24,872 nucleotides of DNA from the IMG/VR virus record IMGVR_UViG_3300017776_002688, positions 1 to 24,872 of that record; one strand, 5' to 3'. The translations under genes and the position numbers were made by a program. Origin of the DNA: a virus. Positions 6,023-14,735 of this stretch are shown here, piece after piece (the first letter of the stretch is position 1; every line of letters begins with the position of its first letter). The notes under the pieces were generated by a model, which saw only the letters and a list, made by a program, of their open reading frames with translations, searched no databases and had not been told where the DNA came from.

Positions 6023-7233
6023 TAAAAGTCCTCCGATGAATCAGTAGTCTCAACTTCTTCAGTGGTTTCCATACTCACACCGGCATCTACTTTGGTGTAG
6101 AGGTCAATGAAAGCAGACTTGGTGTCCACATCAAATCTGTTGACGCATAACTGAATGGCTTTGAGTCTATCATCGAACATTGCAAAGGCTTTCACAATGT
6201 GTTCTAGCCTTCTAGTTGAGATCAATTCATCAATCGCACCGTCATAGAAAGTCTTTCTGATAACGTCAGCCCAAGTAACTAACTTGTCGGCAAATTCATC
6301 ATCAACACAACCTTGAACAGCCATTTTGTTGAGAACAATCTTTTTCTCTTGAGCCGCTGAAGGGTATTCTTGCTCGACAGTAATAGCAAAACGCTCAAGG
6401 AATGCTTCATCAAGAACTTGGGCACCCATAAACTTGCCATCATCAGAGCCTCGACCCTTAGTGTTAGCAGTAGCAATAACATTGAAACCAGCTTTAGGTG
6501 CAATCACCTCACCAGTTTTCTTATTGAAGTATGGTTTGCCTTCAAGTATCGCTTGCAGACACATCAACTTATTAGAGCCTCTATCAATTTCATCTAGAAT
6601 GAGGATCGCACCGCGCTTCATAGCAGTCAGTACAGGACCTTCACGATAGACCACATTGCCATCGACCAGTGTATTACCACCAATCAGATCATCTTCATCA
6701 GTTTCGATGGAGATATTGACTCGGATCGCTTCTTTTTTAAGTTTGGCACATACTTGCTCAACCATCATAGTCTTACCGTTACCGGATAGACCGCAGATAA
6801 AAGTTGGGTAGAACACACCAGATTTTACAATGCTGGATAAATCTTTGTAGAATCCAAAAGGAACGTAAGTGGAATCTTTTTCGGGAATAAGATTCTCAAT
6901 CTCAATTGATAATTTAGCTTGGGTCAAAACTTTACTCTCCGGAGCCTTAGTCTCAATTACTGCAACCGGGGGTGCAGACTGTGGGACAATCTGAGCAACC
7001 GGACCGTTATCACCAAAAGTATATTTACCTCGTGATACGGCATAATTCTCCACGATGTAACCGAGAGCAGAACCTTGCTTGGAAATTCCAAGTTGATCTG
7101 CAATCTGGTTCAAATCACTTCGGGTAAAAACACCACTAGGATTGTCAGTTTGTTGAAGCGCGGAGATAATTGATCCGACTTCTTGTTCTTGTTTGTCATT
7201 AGCAAACATTTGGGTAGTTAGTTGATTCATCAT
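6022..7233 (-). CDS. MoxR/CobS-like AAA+ ATPase
   Basis: 403 residues. Walker A is GLSGNGKT (G148-T155), Walker B is LILDEID (about 211-217), and the arginine-finger region is DEAFLERFAI near 287. The sequence RVNISIETDEDDLIGG after the P-loop is typical of MoxR/CobS-type ATPases. The N-terminal 75 residues (FTRSDLNQIADQLGIS) look like a small helix-turn-helix-like domain, followed by a Pro/Val-rich linker. The C-terminus is acidic. Marine phage homologues are usually labelled CobS (cobaltochelatase subunit), but MoxR ATPases paired with VWA proteins also act as chaperones for metal or cofactor insertion, and the VWA gene lies just upstream. The gene has its own early promoter and a GAGAGAGG ribosome-binding site. 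Which cofactor or complex it serves is open. Confidence 0.88.
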   Translation of the reverse strand: MMNQLTTQMFANDKQEQEVGSIISALQQTDNPSGVFTRSDLNQIADQLGISKQGSALGYIVENYAVSRGKYTFGDNGPVAQIVPQSAPPVAVIETKAPESKVLTQAKLSIEIENLIPEKDSTYVPFGFYKDLSSIVKSGVFYPTFICGLSGNGKTMMVEQVCAKLKKEAIRVNISIETDEDDLIGGNTLVDGNVVYREGPVLTAMKRGAILILDEIDRGSNKLMCLQAILEGKPYFNKKTGEVIAPKAGFNVIATANTKGRGSDDGKFMGAQVLDEAFLERFAITVEQEYPSAAQEKKIVLNKMAVQGCVDDEFADKLVTWADVIRKTFYDGAIDELISTRRLEHIVKAFAMFDDRLKAIQLCVNRFDVDTKSAFIDLYTKVDAGVSMETTEEVETTDSSEDF

Positions 7234-7274
7234 AATAGACCTCTCTCAAAAGGGTTAACTCAATTTATACATAC

Positions 7275-7303
7275 ATTATAGCTGGAGCCAAGGCATATGT
7301 CAA
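7275..7303 (-). promoter_or_regulatory. Consensus sigma70 early promoter of the CobS-like operon
   Basis: On the minus strand TTGACA (7303-7298), a 17-bp spacer and TATAAT (7280-7275) form a perfect consensus promoter. The block AAGAAAAAGGTTGAC upstream is shared with the promoter at 9694-9722. TATAAATT follows 5 bp after the -10 box and may be a weak late box. Confidence 0.92.
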
Positions 7304-7335
7304 CCTTTTTCTTCAATTATTTTTGGCTCCAAGCT
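7280..7335. repeat. Inverted repeat spanning the CobS-like promoter
   Basis: AGCTGGAGCCAA (7280-7291) and TTGGCTCCAAGCT (7323-7335) are inverted copies differing by a one-base bulge, 31 bp apart. The left copy lies in the promoter spacer and the right copy lies just upstream of -35 on the minus strand. It could be an operator, or a weak hairpin at the end of the VWA transcript, whose stop is 8 bp away. Confidence 0.7.
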
Positions 7336-7342
7336 ATTGATT

Positions 7343-9667
7343 TCACGCAACTTTCTCAATGAAGCGATTTAAAAACACTCGGCTTGATGATTTATTCATG
7401 GCAAACTTCTTAAAACCACGTCTTAGATCACCCTTACTGGTAGATTTGACCTCAAGTTCAGTCTCTTCAACATCCAGACCTTTACCACCTTTAATAAGAT
7501 AGAGCGCATCATACGCAGTGGCATTTGGTACTTCAATAAATCTATCTGGAGCCCAGGTCTTTTTGGCTTTGTCAAATGCATTCCAATCATAATCTTCAAT
7601 CGCATTCATGAATTGATCACGGGCTTTCTTTACAGATGGCTCGACCAATCTGAAGCCAATCATTCTAGAGCCGGTAGTGGCTTGATAGTGTTTCATCATT
7701 GCATTCGAAAAGTTATTGTATCGAGGAGCAGAGTCACCGTAACCACGATTACTCTTAATTGCAGTAGTAATAGGACCTTCTTTGATGAAGACATCGGAAA
7801 ACTTTTTGCCGTAGTATCTTTCTGGACTAGCATAACTGTTACCATCATCAAACTCTTTTATTTCACCAATCGTTTCCAATGTAGTGGAGTTATCACCGTC
7901 AGTAAGAATAATAGTATTCAATACTTCAAGAGATTTTGATTCTTTGAACTCAATTGCAATGTCACGGAGAATCATAATACCCTCAGCAAGAGGAGTCATA
8001 CCCAAGTTTAAGTGTCTAGGAGCACAACTTCTGTCCATCTCGACCACATTATCAAAGTCATTATTTCTGTAGTAATTGCCAAACACCGTAGCGTAACCCA
8101 GAAGTTTTTTGAAAACTTTTGTATACTGTGCGGCACCGAGATCGGAAGTAATTAATTCTACCAAACCGACTTGAACATCATCCCAGTGAATGTCACCAAC
8201 TTTAGGATCTCTGATCAAATCTGACCATCTAGTATTGTAACTATTTGCACAACTACTGAACCCATAAACTTTGAATGGAATATTTACTTTTTTACAGAAA
8301 GCAATTTGTATCATCAATTGTTCTAGGGTTGATTTCATTTGTTGGTACATTGACCCAGACATATCTAACAACATTAGCATACCGTGATTTTGTCCATCAG
8401 GCACAGTGGTCGATGATAAGAATAAATCGTCAGTCAGTTTGTATGCCCACAATTTATCTTCATTCAACTTACCAGTACTATTGATACGCTGTTTTTTAAT
8501 CGCGGTAGCTTTTCTTTTCATTTCGAATTGCTGAACCAACTGATTAATAGTTGTCTTATGTTTTGTTTGGAATCTTTTCAGAAGAATATTTTCTGCTTCT
8601 GCCGGGGTATACTTTGGACCACCATACTCATTGTAAGTGGTCTCAAAGTCCCACACTTCAGCACAAGGCATAACTAATTTTTTAGTGATCAGTTTAGGCC
8701 ATGTCACGTTAAGAGTTTCAAGACCATCAGTTTTAATTAGTTCTTGTTCTCTCGCACGGAAATTCGTATCGGTCATTGCTTCAGGCTCTAATGAACCATC
8801 GCTAGAACCTTTCATGATATTGCCGTCGGAAGTTTTTTCAGTAGAAGTTTCATCAGTTTCTTCAGATTCTTCAGACTCTTCACCAGTGGTAGCATTAGAA
8901 GTATCAGTCTCTTCAGAAGATTCACCATCTTCATCGGCATCACCAGATTCATCAGAAGACTCACCGTCTTCACCGGCATCAGATTCTTCAGCAGTTTCTG
9001 GATCATCCCAAGGCTCGCTAACATCATCAGAATATCCGTCATCAGAATATTCAGCATCATCAGTATCATCACCAAAAAGATCATCTTCTGGTTGCATTTG
9101 ATTCTGCATTGCTTCTTCAGATTTAGAATGTTCAAAGAGCGAGTTGGCTAGTTCAACAACTTCATCCCAAGTATTACATTTAGCAACTGCATCTACAAAA
9201 GGCATTTCTTCAGCACTAAAAGGAACAGCCAACATTGAGCCGCCCTTGAAGTGAAGGTTGATTCTATCGATAAGAGGAAGGTCAGAGATTTCTGTATTCT
9301 TCAATCCGAAGAAATCTTTCTTCAGAAGAATATCATAACCCTTAGCAAAAGACTTTACTATACCAGGGTAACGTAACTTGATTAGTTTCTCAATACGTGC
9401 ATCTTCAATGACATTGAGGAATGATTTGAAACCACCGCCTCGATTACAAGTGGCAGTATGCCAACCTTCGGGCGGAGTTTCTAGACCGTGACTGACTTCA
9501 TGACCAATGAATAGATCATAAAGTTCTGGAGCCATCTCGACCCATCTGGGTAAGATAACTTTACGTGCTTTCAAATCGAAAGCCGCAGTAGAAACATTTT
9601 GATGCTCTACTGACAGATTCTCAGTGGCTAGTAATTTAGCCAAATTTGATTTCTGATTAATTTCCAT
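7343..9667 (-). CDS. CobT-like protein with zincin-type HEVSH motif and VWA domain
   Basis: 774 residues. The N-terminal domain has HEVSH at 56-60 followed by NVIEDARIE at about 85-93, an HExxH...E arrangement like zinc metallopeptidases and also seen in CobT-like proteins. Residues about 188-300 are a very acidic Asp/Glu/Ser low-complexity linker. The C-terminal part is a von Willebrand factor A domain with the MIDAS motif DMSGSM near residue 435, a TDGD segment near 585 for further metal ligands, and a basic tail. VWA proteins of this kind partner with MoxR/CobS ATPases, and that partner is the next gene. I chose ATG 9667 because GAGAGG lies 6 nt upstream; a TTG two codons earlier is also open. 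The gene has its own early promoter. Whether the HEVSH site is catalytic is unproven. Confidence 0.85.
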   Translation of the reverse strand: MEINQKSNLAKLLATENLSVEHQNVSTAAFDLKARKVILPRWVEMAPELYDLFIGHEVSHGLETPPEGWHTATCNRGGGFKSFLNVIEDARIEKLIKLRYPGIVKSFAKGYDILLKKDFFGLKNTEISDLPLIDRINLHFKGGSMLAVPFSAEEMPFVDAVAKCNTWDEVVELANSLFEHSKSEEAMQNQMQPEDDLFGDDTDDAEYSDDGYSDDVSEPWDDPETAEESDAGEDGESSDESGDADEDGESSEETDTSNATTGEESEESEETDETSTEKTSDGNIMKGSSDGSLEPEAMTDTNFRAREQELIKTDGLETLNVTWPKLITKKLVMPCAEVWDFETTYNEYGGPKYTPAEAENILLKRFQTKHKTTINQLVQQFEMKRKATAIKKQRINSTGKLNEDKLWAYKLTDDLFLSSTTVPDGQNHGMLMLLDMSGSMYQQMKSTLEQLMIQIAFCKKVNIPFKVYGFSSCANSYNTRWSDLIRDPKVGDIHWDDVQVGLVELITSDLGAAQYTKVFKKLLGYATVFGNYYRNNDFDNVVEMDRSCAPRHLNLGMTPLAEGIMILRDIAIEFKESKSLEVLNTIILTDGDNSTTLETIGEIKEFDDGNSYASPERYYGKKFSDVFIKEGPITTAIKSNRGYGDSAPRYNNFSNAMMKHYQATTGSRMIGFRLVEPSVKKARDQFMNAIEDYDWNAFDKAKKTWAPDRFIEVPNATAYDALYLIKGGKGLDVEETELEVKSTSKGDLRRGFKKFAMNKSSSRVFLNRFIEKVA

Positions 9668-9693
9668 AAACAACCTCTCTCATTTATATATAC

Positions 9694-9722
9694 ATTATGA
9701 CAGGTGTTAAGGTAAAAGTCAA
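9694..9722 (-). promoter_or_regulatory. Early sigma70-type promoter of the VWA gene
   Basis: On the minus strand TTGACT (9722-9717), a 17-bp spacer and CATAAT (9699-9694). It shares AAGAAAAAGGTTGAC with the promoter at 7275-7303, and also has a TATAAAT stretch just downstream (TATATATAAATGAG), which may be a degenerate late box. Confidence 0.85.
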
Positions 9723-9768
9723 CCTTTTTCTTTGGTTCTAAGTCATTGATATATAAGAGGTTGTTAAA

Positions 9769-10395
9769 TTATTTTGATTTAGGTCCTTTTTTACGAGTGG
9801 TTTTTGGTGTTGGAACAGGCTTTTCTGCTTCTTTTTTCTTCTTATCAAGGTAATCTCCTCGCTTGTTCAACCGGATGACTACTTCATCTGGTTTGATCCA
9901 CATATCAACACCTGATATTATATCATCAATTTCCTTCTTTGTAAAGAACCCTGCATATACATCATGCATCAATTCAGAAATCCAATCTGCATCATGAGTT
10001 ACCTGAGAAATCATTTCTGATCCCTTGCCCCATGATCCACCAGAGTATGTGTGGACCATAAACTGGCTATGATCAGAGACTTCACAAATATCTCCACATA
10101 AAAAAATCATAGTGGCGGCTGATAGACAGGCACCCTCAATCGATGTTACTAATGTGGCTTCTGTTTCTCTCATGGCTCTCATCATTTGAACTGCTGTATT
10201 GATCTGCCCACCATGAGAGTTGATATGAACATATATTACATCGTTTGGTCCTGCGCGCCTGAACAATTGATTCCACTCAATGTACTTGTCAGGACTTTCT
10301 ATAGTATCATGGAGATACAAGTCATATGTTTTTGCGATTGATCTTTCAAAAACATTTGTGTTTAAATTTAAATCTTCAAGTTTAAAACTATTCAT
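9769..10395 (-). CDS. ClpP-like serine protease
   Basis: 208 residues. It has the ClpP/crotonase-fold layout: VIYVHINSHGGQINTAVQM (about 53-71), then the nucleophile segment IEGACLSAATMIF with S92 in the position of the ClpP serine, then QFMVHTYSGG with H115 as general base; an Asp near 164 in GVDMWI may complete the triad. The C-terminal 30 residues are Lys/Pro-rich and unlike host ClpP. No ClpX-type ATPase is encoded nearby, so it either uses host chaperones, cuts unaided or serves in head maturation; marine T4-like phages often carry this gene. It is the last gene of the long early operon and overlaps the gene upstream by 8 bp, with only a weak ribosome-binding site. Confidence 0.85.
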   Translation of the reverse strand: MNSFKLEDLNLNTNVFERSIAKTYDLYLHDTIESPDKYIEWNQLFRRAGPNDVIYVHINSHGGQINTAVQMMRAMRETEATLVTSIEGACLSAATMIFLCGDICEVSDHSQFMVHTYSGGSWGKGSEMISQVTHDADWISELMHDVYAGFFTKKEIDDIISGVDMWIKPDEVVIRLNKRGDYLDKKKKEAEKPVPTPKTTRKKGPKSK

Positions 10396-10750
10396 AAAAT
10401 TGAGTTACCGCCTTAATTTTCTCTATTTGTTTATCGATGATTGCAGTCCTATTTGGCCAGTGAATATATTCTTTTTCTGGATTTTTCTTTAGATTCTGCA
10501 AAAGTGGCATTATCATATCTTCTAGAGTTTTTAATTTTTGCTGAACATCGCCAGCTACTAAATCTTTGTGTTCACTTATTAGTGTACTGTTGTCCATTGA
10601 AATTAATTTTGCTTCAATGTCGTACAATTTTTCCATAACAGAGTCCATTGCTTCGGCTGGGAGTTCTGCTCTTACTGGTGCTGTTGGTGTTGTTCCAGTA
10701 GGTGCTTCATCTACCGCAGTAAATCCAAAATCGTATGTGTTATCTGTCAT
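10388..10750 (-). CDS. Conserved phage protein of unknown function, 120 aa
   Basis: The N-terminal 40 residues are Thr/Ala/Pro-rich and probably disordered; the rest is helical, ending with LLQNLKKNPEKEYIHWPNR followed by a helix and QFYE. The NPEKEYIHWPNR motif is one I associate with a conserved small protein of marine T4-like phages, but I know no function for it. AAGGA precedes the ATG. It overlaps deformylase by 11 bp and the ClpP-like gene by 8 bp, so it is expressed with both. Confidence 0.75.
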   Translation of the reverse strand: MTDNTYDFGFTAVDEAPTGTTPTAPVRAELPAEAMDSVMEKLYDIEAKLISMDNSTLISEHKDLVAGDVQQKLKTLEDMIMPLLQNLKKNPEKEYIHWPNRTAIIDKQIEKIKAVTQFYE

Positions 10751-11270
10751 TTTCCTTTTTCCTTCTATTAAACCTTTTTACTTTTTTATCTAACGATTTT
10801 ATTGCCCTGTTTAATTTTAACTTAGATGCTCTACTAGTAAAGTTAAGTCCCAACATATGATCATACTCATGTAGTGCAACTCTTGCGGCTAAACCTAAAA
10901 AAGTTTCAGTAGTTTCTTTGTTATTTAAATCAAAATATTTTATAGTACATTCTGTAGGTCGAGAAATGTGAAGTCTAAATCCCGGCATACTTAAACACCC
11001 TTCTTCTGCTAGACTTGTTTCATCATTCACACCTATTAACAGTGGGTTAAAAAGAGTACGATTAAATTCTTCTCCTGTATTGGGATTCTTTACGCCCATA
11101 CAAAATACTCTTTTGTCTTCGCCAACTTGATTCGCAGACAACCCAATGCCTTTTAACTCAATCATCTTTTTCATAAGATCGGTTGCAAATTCTTTTGCGT
11201 TATCATTTTCAAAGTCAAATACTTCTGGCTGTTTTTTCAGAAGTGGATTATCTAATGCTACTAATTCCAT
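10740..11270 (-). CDS. def: Peptide deformylase
   Basis: 176 residues with all three family motifs: GIGLSANQVG at 41-50, EEGCLSMPG with metal ligand C92, and HEYDH at 134-138 supplying two His ligands and the catalytic Glu135. The enzyme removes the formyl group from the first methionine of new proteins. The C-terminus is short, Lys/Arg-rich and lacks the extended helix of host enzymes, as in other marine phage deformylases. It starts directly after the gp46 stop (TAAATG) and overlaps the next gene by 11 bp. Being early-expressed, it may keep up with the burst of phage translation or compensate for lost host enzyme. Confidence 0.96.
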   Translation of the reverse strand: MELVALDNPLLKKQPEVFDFENDNAKEFATDLMKKMIELKGIGLSANQVGEDKRVFCMGVKNPNTGEEFNRTLFNPLLIGVNDETSLAEEGCLSMPGFRLHISRPTECTIKYFDLNNKETTETFLGLAARVALHEYDHMLGLNFTSRASKLKLNRAIKSLDKKVKRFNRRKKENDR

Positions 11271-12941
11271 TTATACTATCACCGAATAATTTTGTTTTTT
11301 CTCAAATTTAATTACTGACCTAAACTTGTCGAACAGTTGGTCACCCTTGTGTGAAATCACAAATACATTTGCTTCTTCTCCTATAGTATTTAGTAAGGTC
11401 ATCACATAGTCTGTACCATTATTGTCCAAACTACTGTCAAATACTTCATCAAGTATCAGTAGGTTAGTTGCGGCACTGTTCTTCATCTTAGCAATTGTTC
11501 TCCATGTAAACAACAGGGCTAAATCAATACGCTGTTTTTCACCTTCACTGAATGACGCATAACTAAACTTATCTCTGTGGCGAGATTTAATTGTTTCGTT
11601 AAACTTCTCATCTAAATCAAACTGAACAAAGAAGTCCATAGATGCTAAAAATTTATTTACCAATTTATTGATGGCAGGCAAGTATTGTCGAATGATTCTT
11701 GTTTTTATACCAGTATCTTTGAGTAAGTTACTAGCAACAGACAGATAATGGCTCTCCTCGCTCTTCTCTGTGCGTTCTGCCTCATGTTGGACCACTATTT
11801 TAGCCAAATCTTTTAGCTTCTTTTTCTCTTCATCAATGTCTGCTACATTTGATTTTGCTGTAGATATATCAGACTGTAATCTAGTTAGATATTTTTGACT
11901 GGTAATGATCTCGCTATTGATATCTGCAATGCTGTCAGTAATATCAATGAACTTTTCCATAGATTTATTTAAAGTTTCAAACTCAGTATCAATCTGTTCA
12001 GATGCATTGGTAAGTTCTTCAATCTTCTTTTGTCTTTCATTCTTAATTTCTTCTTTGAAATCATGTGGTATACCTTGCTTACAAGTAGGACAGTCATCGT
12101 GGTTATGGTAAAAATCTAACTCTTTATTTACTTTAGTAATCTGACTACTAAATTTTTCTTTAAATACATTCAGTTTCTTCATTCTATCTTTTGGATTACC
12201 CAAAGAAGTTTTCTCTGTTTCTTTTTCTACAATCTGTTTTTCATGCTCTTCTATTGCAGAATGAATATCTTCTATTTGTTTTTCTATTTCAGCAATTTTT
12301 ATTTTCTTATCGTTCTCAAGATTTTCAATGTACTGTTTTTGAAGTATTGCTTTCTGCTTAGAAACTTCTACATTTGCTTCTATATCACGAATGGTTTCTT
12401 TCATCTTGTTTACTTTGTCTTTTAGGACTTGGTTCATTGTGGTAAAAATTTGTATGTCTAAAATGTCTTCGATGATTTCTCTTCTACTACCCAATGGTAG
12501 TTGCATGAATGGTGTAAAAGACGCACTACCCAATATAACAATTTGAGTAAATGACTTAAAGTTTAGTTTAAGTACAGAGTCTTCTAGATACTTCTGCGTA
12601 TCTCTTAATGATGCATCTTGATCTACCAGTGAACCATCACAATGAATTTCAAACACATTTGGTTTCACACCACGAATTACTTTATAGTCTTTTGTTCCAA
12701 TTCTAAATTCTACCTCAACAGATAGACCTTTGCCATTGACTGAATTTAATAGTTGTCCTTTACTGATTGCTCTGAATGGTTTATTGAATAGTCCAAAACA
12801 TAAAGCATCAAGCATGGTAGATTTACCACTGCCATTTTCACCTACAATAAGTGTATTTGGACTACGTGTAAAATCAATTTCAGTAAATGCGTTACCAGTA
12901 GAAAGAAAATTCTTCCATCGTAACTTTTCAAATATAATCAT
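11271..12941 (-). CDS. 46: Recombination nuclease ATPase subunit gp46 (Rad50/SbcC-like)
   Basis: 556 residues (T4 gp46 is 560). Walker A is GENGSGKS (34-41), a long coiled coil is interrupted by a zinc hook CPTC (C284, C287), then the ABC signature FSEGEKQRIDLAL and Walker B LLILDEVFDSSLD appear. With gp47 it resects DNA ends for recombination-dependent replication and helps degrade host DNA. Unlike T4, its gene is separated from gene 47 by an SGNH-like gene, with ATGA overlap. The stop abuts the deformylase start. Confidence 0.96.
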   Translation of the reverse strand: MIIFEKLRWKNFLSTGNAFTEIDFTRSPNTLIVGENGSGKSTMLDALCFGLFNKPFRAISKGQLLNSVNGKGLSVEVEFRIGTKDYKVIRGVKPNVFEIHCDGSLVDQDASLRDTQKYLEDSVLKLNFKSFTQIVILGSASFTPFMQLPLGSRREIIEDILDIQIFTTMNQVLKDKVNKMKETIRDIEANVEVSKQKAILQKQYIENLENDKKIKIAEIEKQIEDIHSAIEEHEKQIVEKETEKTSLGNPKDRMKKLNVFKEKFSSQITKVNKELDFYHNHDDCPTCKQGIPHDFKEEIKNERQKKIEELTNASEQIDTEFETLNKSMEKFIDITDSIADINSEIITSQKYLTRLQSDISTAKSNVADIDEEKKKLKDLAKIVVQHEAERTEKSEESHYLSVASNLLKDTGIKTRIIRQYLPAINKLVNKFLASMDFFVQFDLDEKFNETIKSRHRDKFSYASFSEGEKQRIDLALLFTWRTIAKMKNSAATNLLILDEVFDSSLDNNGTDYVMTLLNTIGEEANVFVISHKGDQLFDKFRSVIKFEKKQNYSVIV

Positions 12942-13678
12942 ATAAGTCCTCTAGACTTCAAGTGAGGAATGATAGCACCCTCAGTGTACATATTATGTTG
13001 CGTTGGTGTTGGATGTTGAGATGTTGTCGATTTTGGAGGTAAACCTTCACAGAAAGCTAGTTCAGTATTATCTGAACACCATTGATACTCTGAAGTAATC
13101 CATTTAGTATGATCTACCATGTCGTGCAAATATTTAACATTTTTATTTTGTGAATGTTGTTGCATTAAACAATCATCCCATCCCAAAAACATAAAGTAAT
13201 TTATTTTATGTCTTTTCAAATAATTTTCAACCCGAAGAATGTCTTCATATGTTCGTATTAATTCATCTATTGGATCAGAAAACTGCATATGATTTTCAGA
13301 CACACTATCAGGCCAGTTTGAATTTGATAACAACCATGAACCAGATTTGTCTTTAAACATCTTAATTGGATTTCCTGTATTTCTTGCCAACATATCGTGA
13401 TGTTTATTTTCTAGTTCCCAAACTTTGATCTGTGTTTCAGACAGAAATCTTGCAAATCTATTTTGTGCTGACCACTGTACAGCAACCAACAGTTCATCTG
13501 ATCTGCGGCATTCTTCTACTGCATGAATAACTCTTCTAGCAATAAGATTGTTTCCCTGAGAAGAAGAAGCGGTACTAACCAATTCAACATCTAGGTGTTT
13601 TGCTAGATACTCTGCCCAAGTATTACCAATAAATGGGTGTGTAAAGGAACAACCACCTGATATTATTTTGTTAATCAA
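12938..13678 (-). CDS. SGNH-hydrolase-like protein inserted between gp47 and gp46
   Basis: 246 residues. The start GGCSFTHPFIGNTWAEYLAKHL and the following SSSQGNNLIARRV resemble the N-terminal blocks of a phage SGNH-like family, with GCS in place of GDS. A His-containing C-terminal block (SQHPTPTQHN) sits where such proteins have their catalytic His. Hydrolase activity on esters or glycans is possible but not shown; the DUF-like phage version may have another role. The start appears to be TTG 13678, with AGAGG 9 nt before it, because the gp47 stop overlaps it by 8 bp and no ATG is placed as well. The end overlaps the gp46 ATG by 4 bp. It shares its general plan with the protein at 19622-20365. 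Confidence 0.7.
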   Translation of the reverse strand: MINKIISGGCSFTHPFIGNTWAEYLAKHLDVELVSTASSSQGNNLIARRVIHAVEECRRSDELLVAVQWSAQNRFARFLSETQIKVWELENKHHDMLARNTGNPIKMFKDKSGSWLLSNSNWPDSVSENHMQFSDPIDELIRTYEDILRVENYLKRHKINYFMFLGWDDCLMQQHSQNKNVKYLHDMVDHTKWITSEYQWCSDNTELAFCEGLPPKSTTSQHPTPTQHNMYTEGAIIPHLKSRGLI

Positions 13679-14735
13679 TACTCTGTGCCTCTACATACAA
13701 TGTACGTAGAACAGTTTTCAATTTATCTTTATCAAGATCCGTGTTGGTACTGTCTACATAATCATTAAGCAATGTCATAGTATCATCCAAGTTTACTTCT
13801 ACATCACCTACTGCATCATCTTCGAACTCTGAAAAGTCTTCAATGATTTTTAATTCAGTAAGATTACATTGGTATAATTTTTCAACAAAAGAATCAAAGT
13901 ATTGAAAGTCATTCTTCTTGACTACAATTAATTTTATACAAGTACCTTCAATAGAAGTAAAGTCAAAAGAATCAAGGCGTTCTCTAAAACTGTCACTGGT
14001 ATCATCATAGTGAAATTTGTGAAAAATTGTAAACGGGTTTTGTAGAAATTCGACATCATTTGTATGGGTGTCATATATATTAAATCCCCTTGGATCATCG
14101 TAATCAGACCATGTAATTTCATAAGGGTTGCCAAGATACAAAATGTTACCACTCCGAGAACGATGATGATAATGCCCACTGCATACCAAATCGAACCCGC
14201 TAAAATTGTCAATGCCCATTCCGTGGTCGTTTGGCATGCCCTTATACATTTGGAAACCAGCAAACTCAAAGTGTCCAAAACAAACTTTTGCGTCAGTACT
14301 TTTGATTTTTGCCATACTGTCATTGTAGTTTTCTGAACAGATCCAAGGTACAAATAGAATTTTTCTACCATCAAATTCCAGTTCCTCAATTGTAGGATAA
14401 ATCTTAACATTTTTATATTCTCTCAATAAAAGTTCTGGAGAGTTTACATCATTAGTGTTCTTAAAGTATGTATCATGGTTACCAGGTATCATATGGATGT
14501 CAATATCCAAACTGGCAGCCTTGTCAAAGAAGTATTCTTTACAACTTCTCAGGGTATTGTAATTGATATACTTTCTTCTATCAAATACATCTCCTAAATG
14601 CATAACAGTTTTAATCTCTTTTTCTACCAGTGTGGGAAAAAAGAAATCATCATAAAACTTTTTAAAGAATGCATCGAATTGTAATGAATCACTTCTTGCT
14701 CCGAAGTGGGTGTCATTAATAGTAGCTATTTTCAT
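13671..14735 (-). CDS. 47: Recombination nuclease gp47 (Mre11/SbcD-like)
   Basis: 354 residues (T4 gp47 is 339). The calcineurin-type phosphoesterase motifs are in order: INDTHFG (D8, H10), HLGDVFDRR near 47, IPGNHDTY near 83, CFGHFEFAG near 152 and CSGHYHHRS near 180. These bind two metal ions for nuclease action. It works with gp46 in end resection. The ATG overlaps the exonuclease stop by 4 bp and its TAA overlaps the SGNH-like gene start. Confidence 0.96.
   Translation of the reverse strand: MKIATINDTHFGARSDSLQFDAFFKKFYDDFFFPTLVEKEIKTVMHLGDVFDRRKYINYNTLRSCKEYFFDKAASLDIDIHMIPGNHDTYFKNTNDVNSPELLLREYKNVKIYPTIEELEFDGRKILFVPWICSENYNDSMAKIKSTDAKVCFGHFEFAGFQMYKGMPNDHGMGIDNFSGFDLVCSGHYHHRSRSGNILYLGNPYEITWSDYDDPRGFNIYDTHTNDVEFLQNPFTIFHKFHYDDTSDSFRERLDSFDFTSIEGTCIKLIVVKKNDFQYFDSFVEKLYQCNLTELKIIEDFSEFEDDAVGDVEVNLDDTMTLLNDYVDSTNTDLDKDKLKTVLRTLYVEAQSID

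Noticed and set aside
8840-9080. TTC/TCA-rich repeated pattern resembling a repeat array
   Set aside because: It is explained by the acidic low-complexity linker codons; no regular spacers, so not CRISPR.
8637-9101. Plus-strand open frame of 154 codons, very rich in Ser
   Set aside because: It is the complement of the Asp/Glu/Ser linker of the VWA gene; no ribosome-binding site or family.
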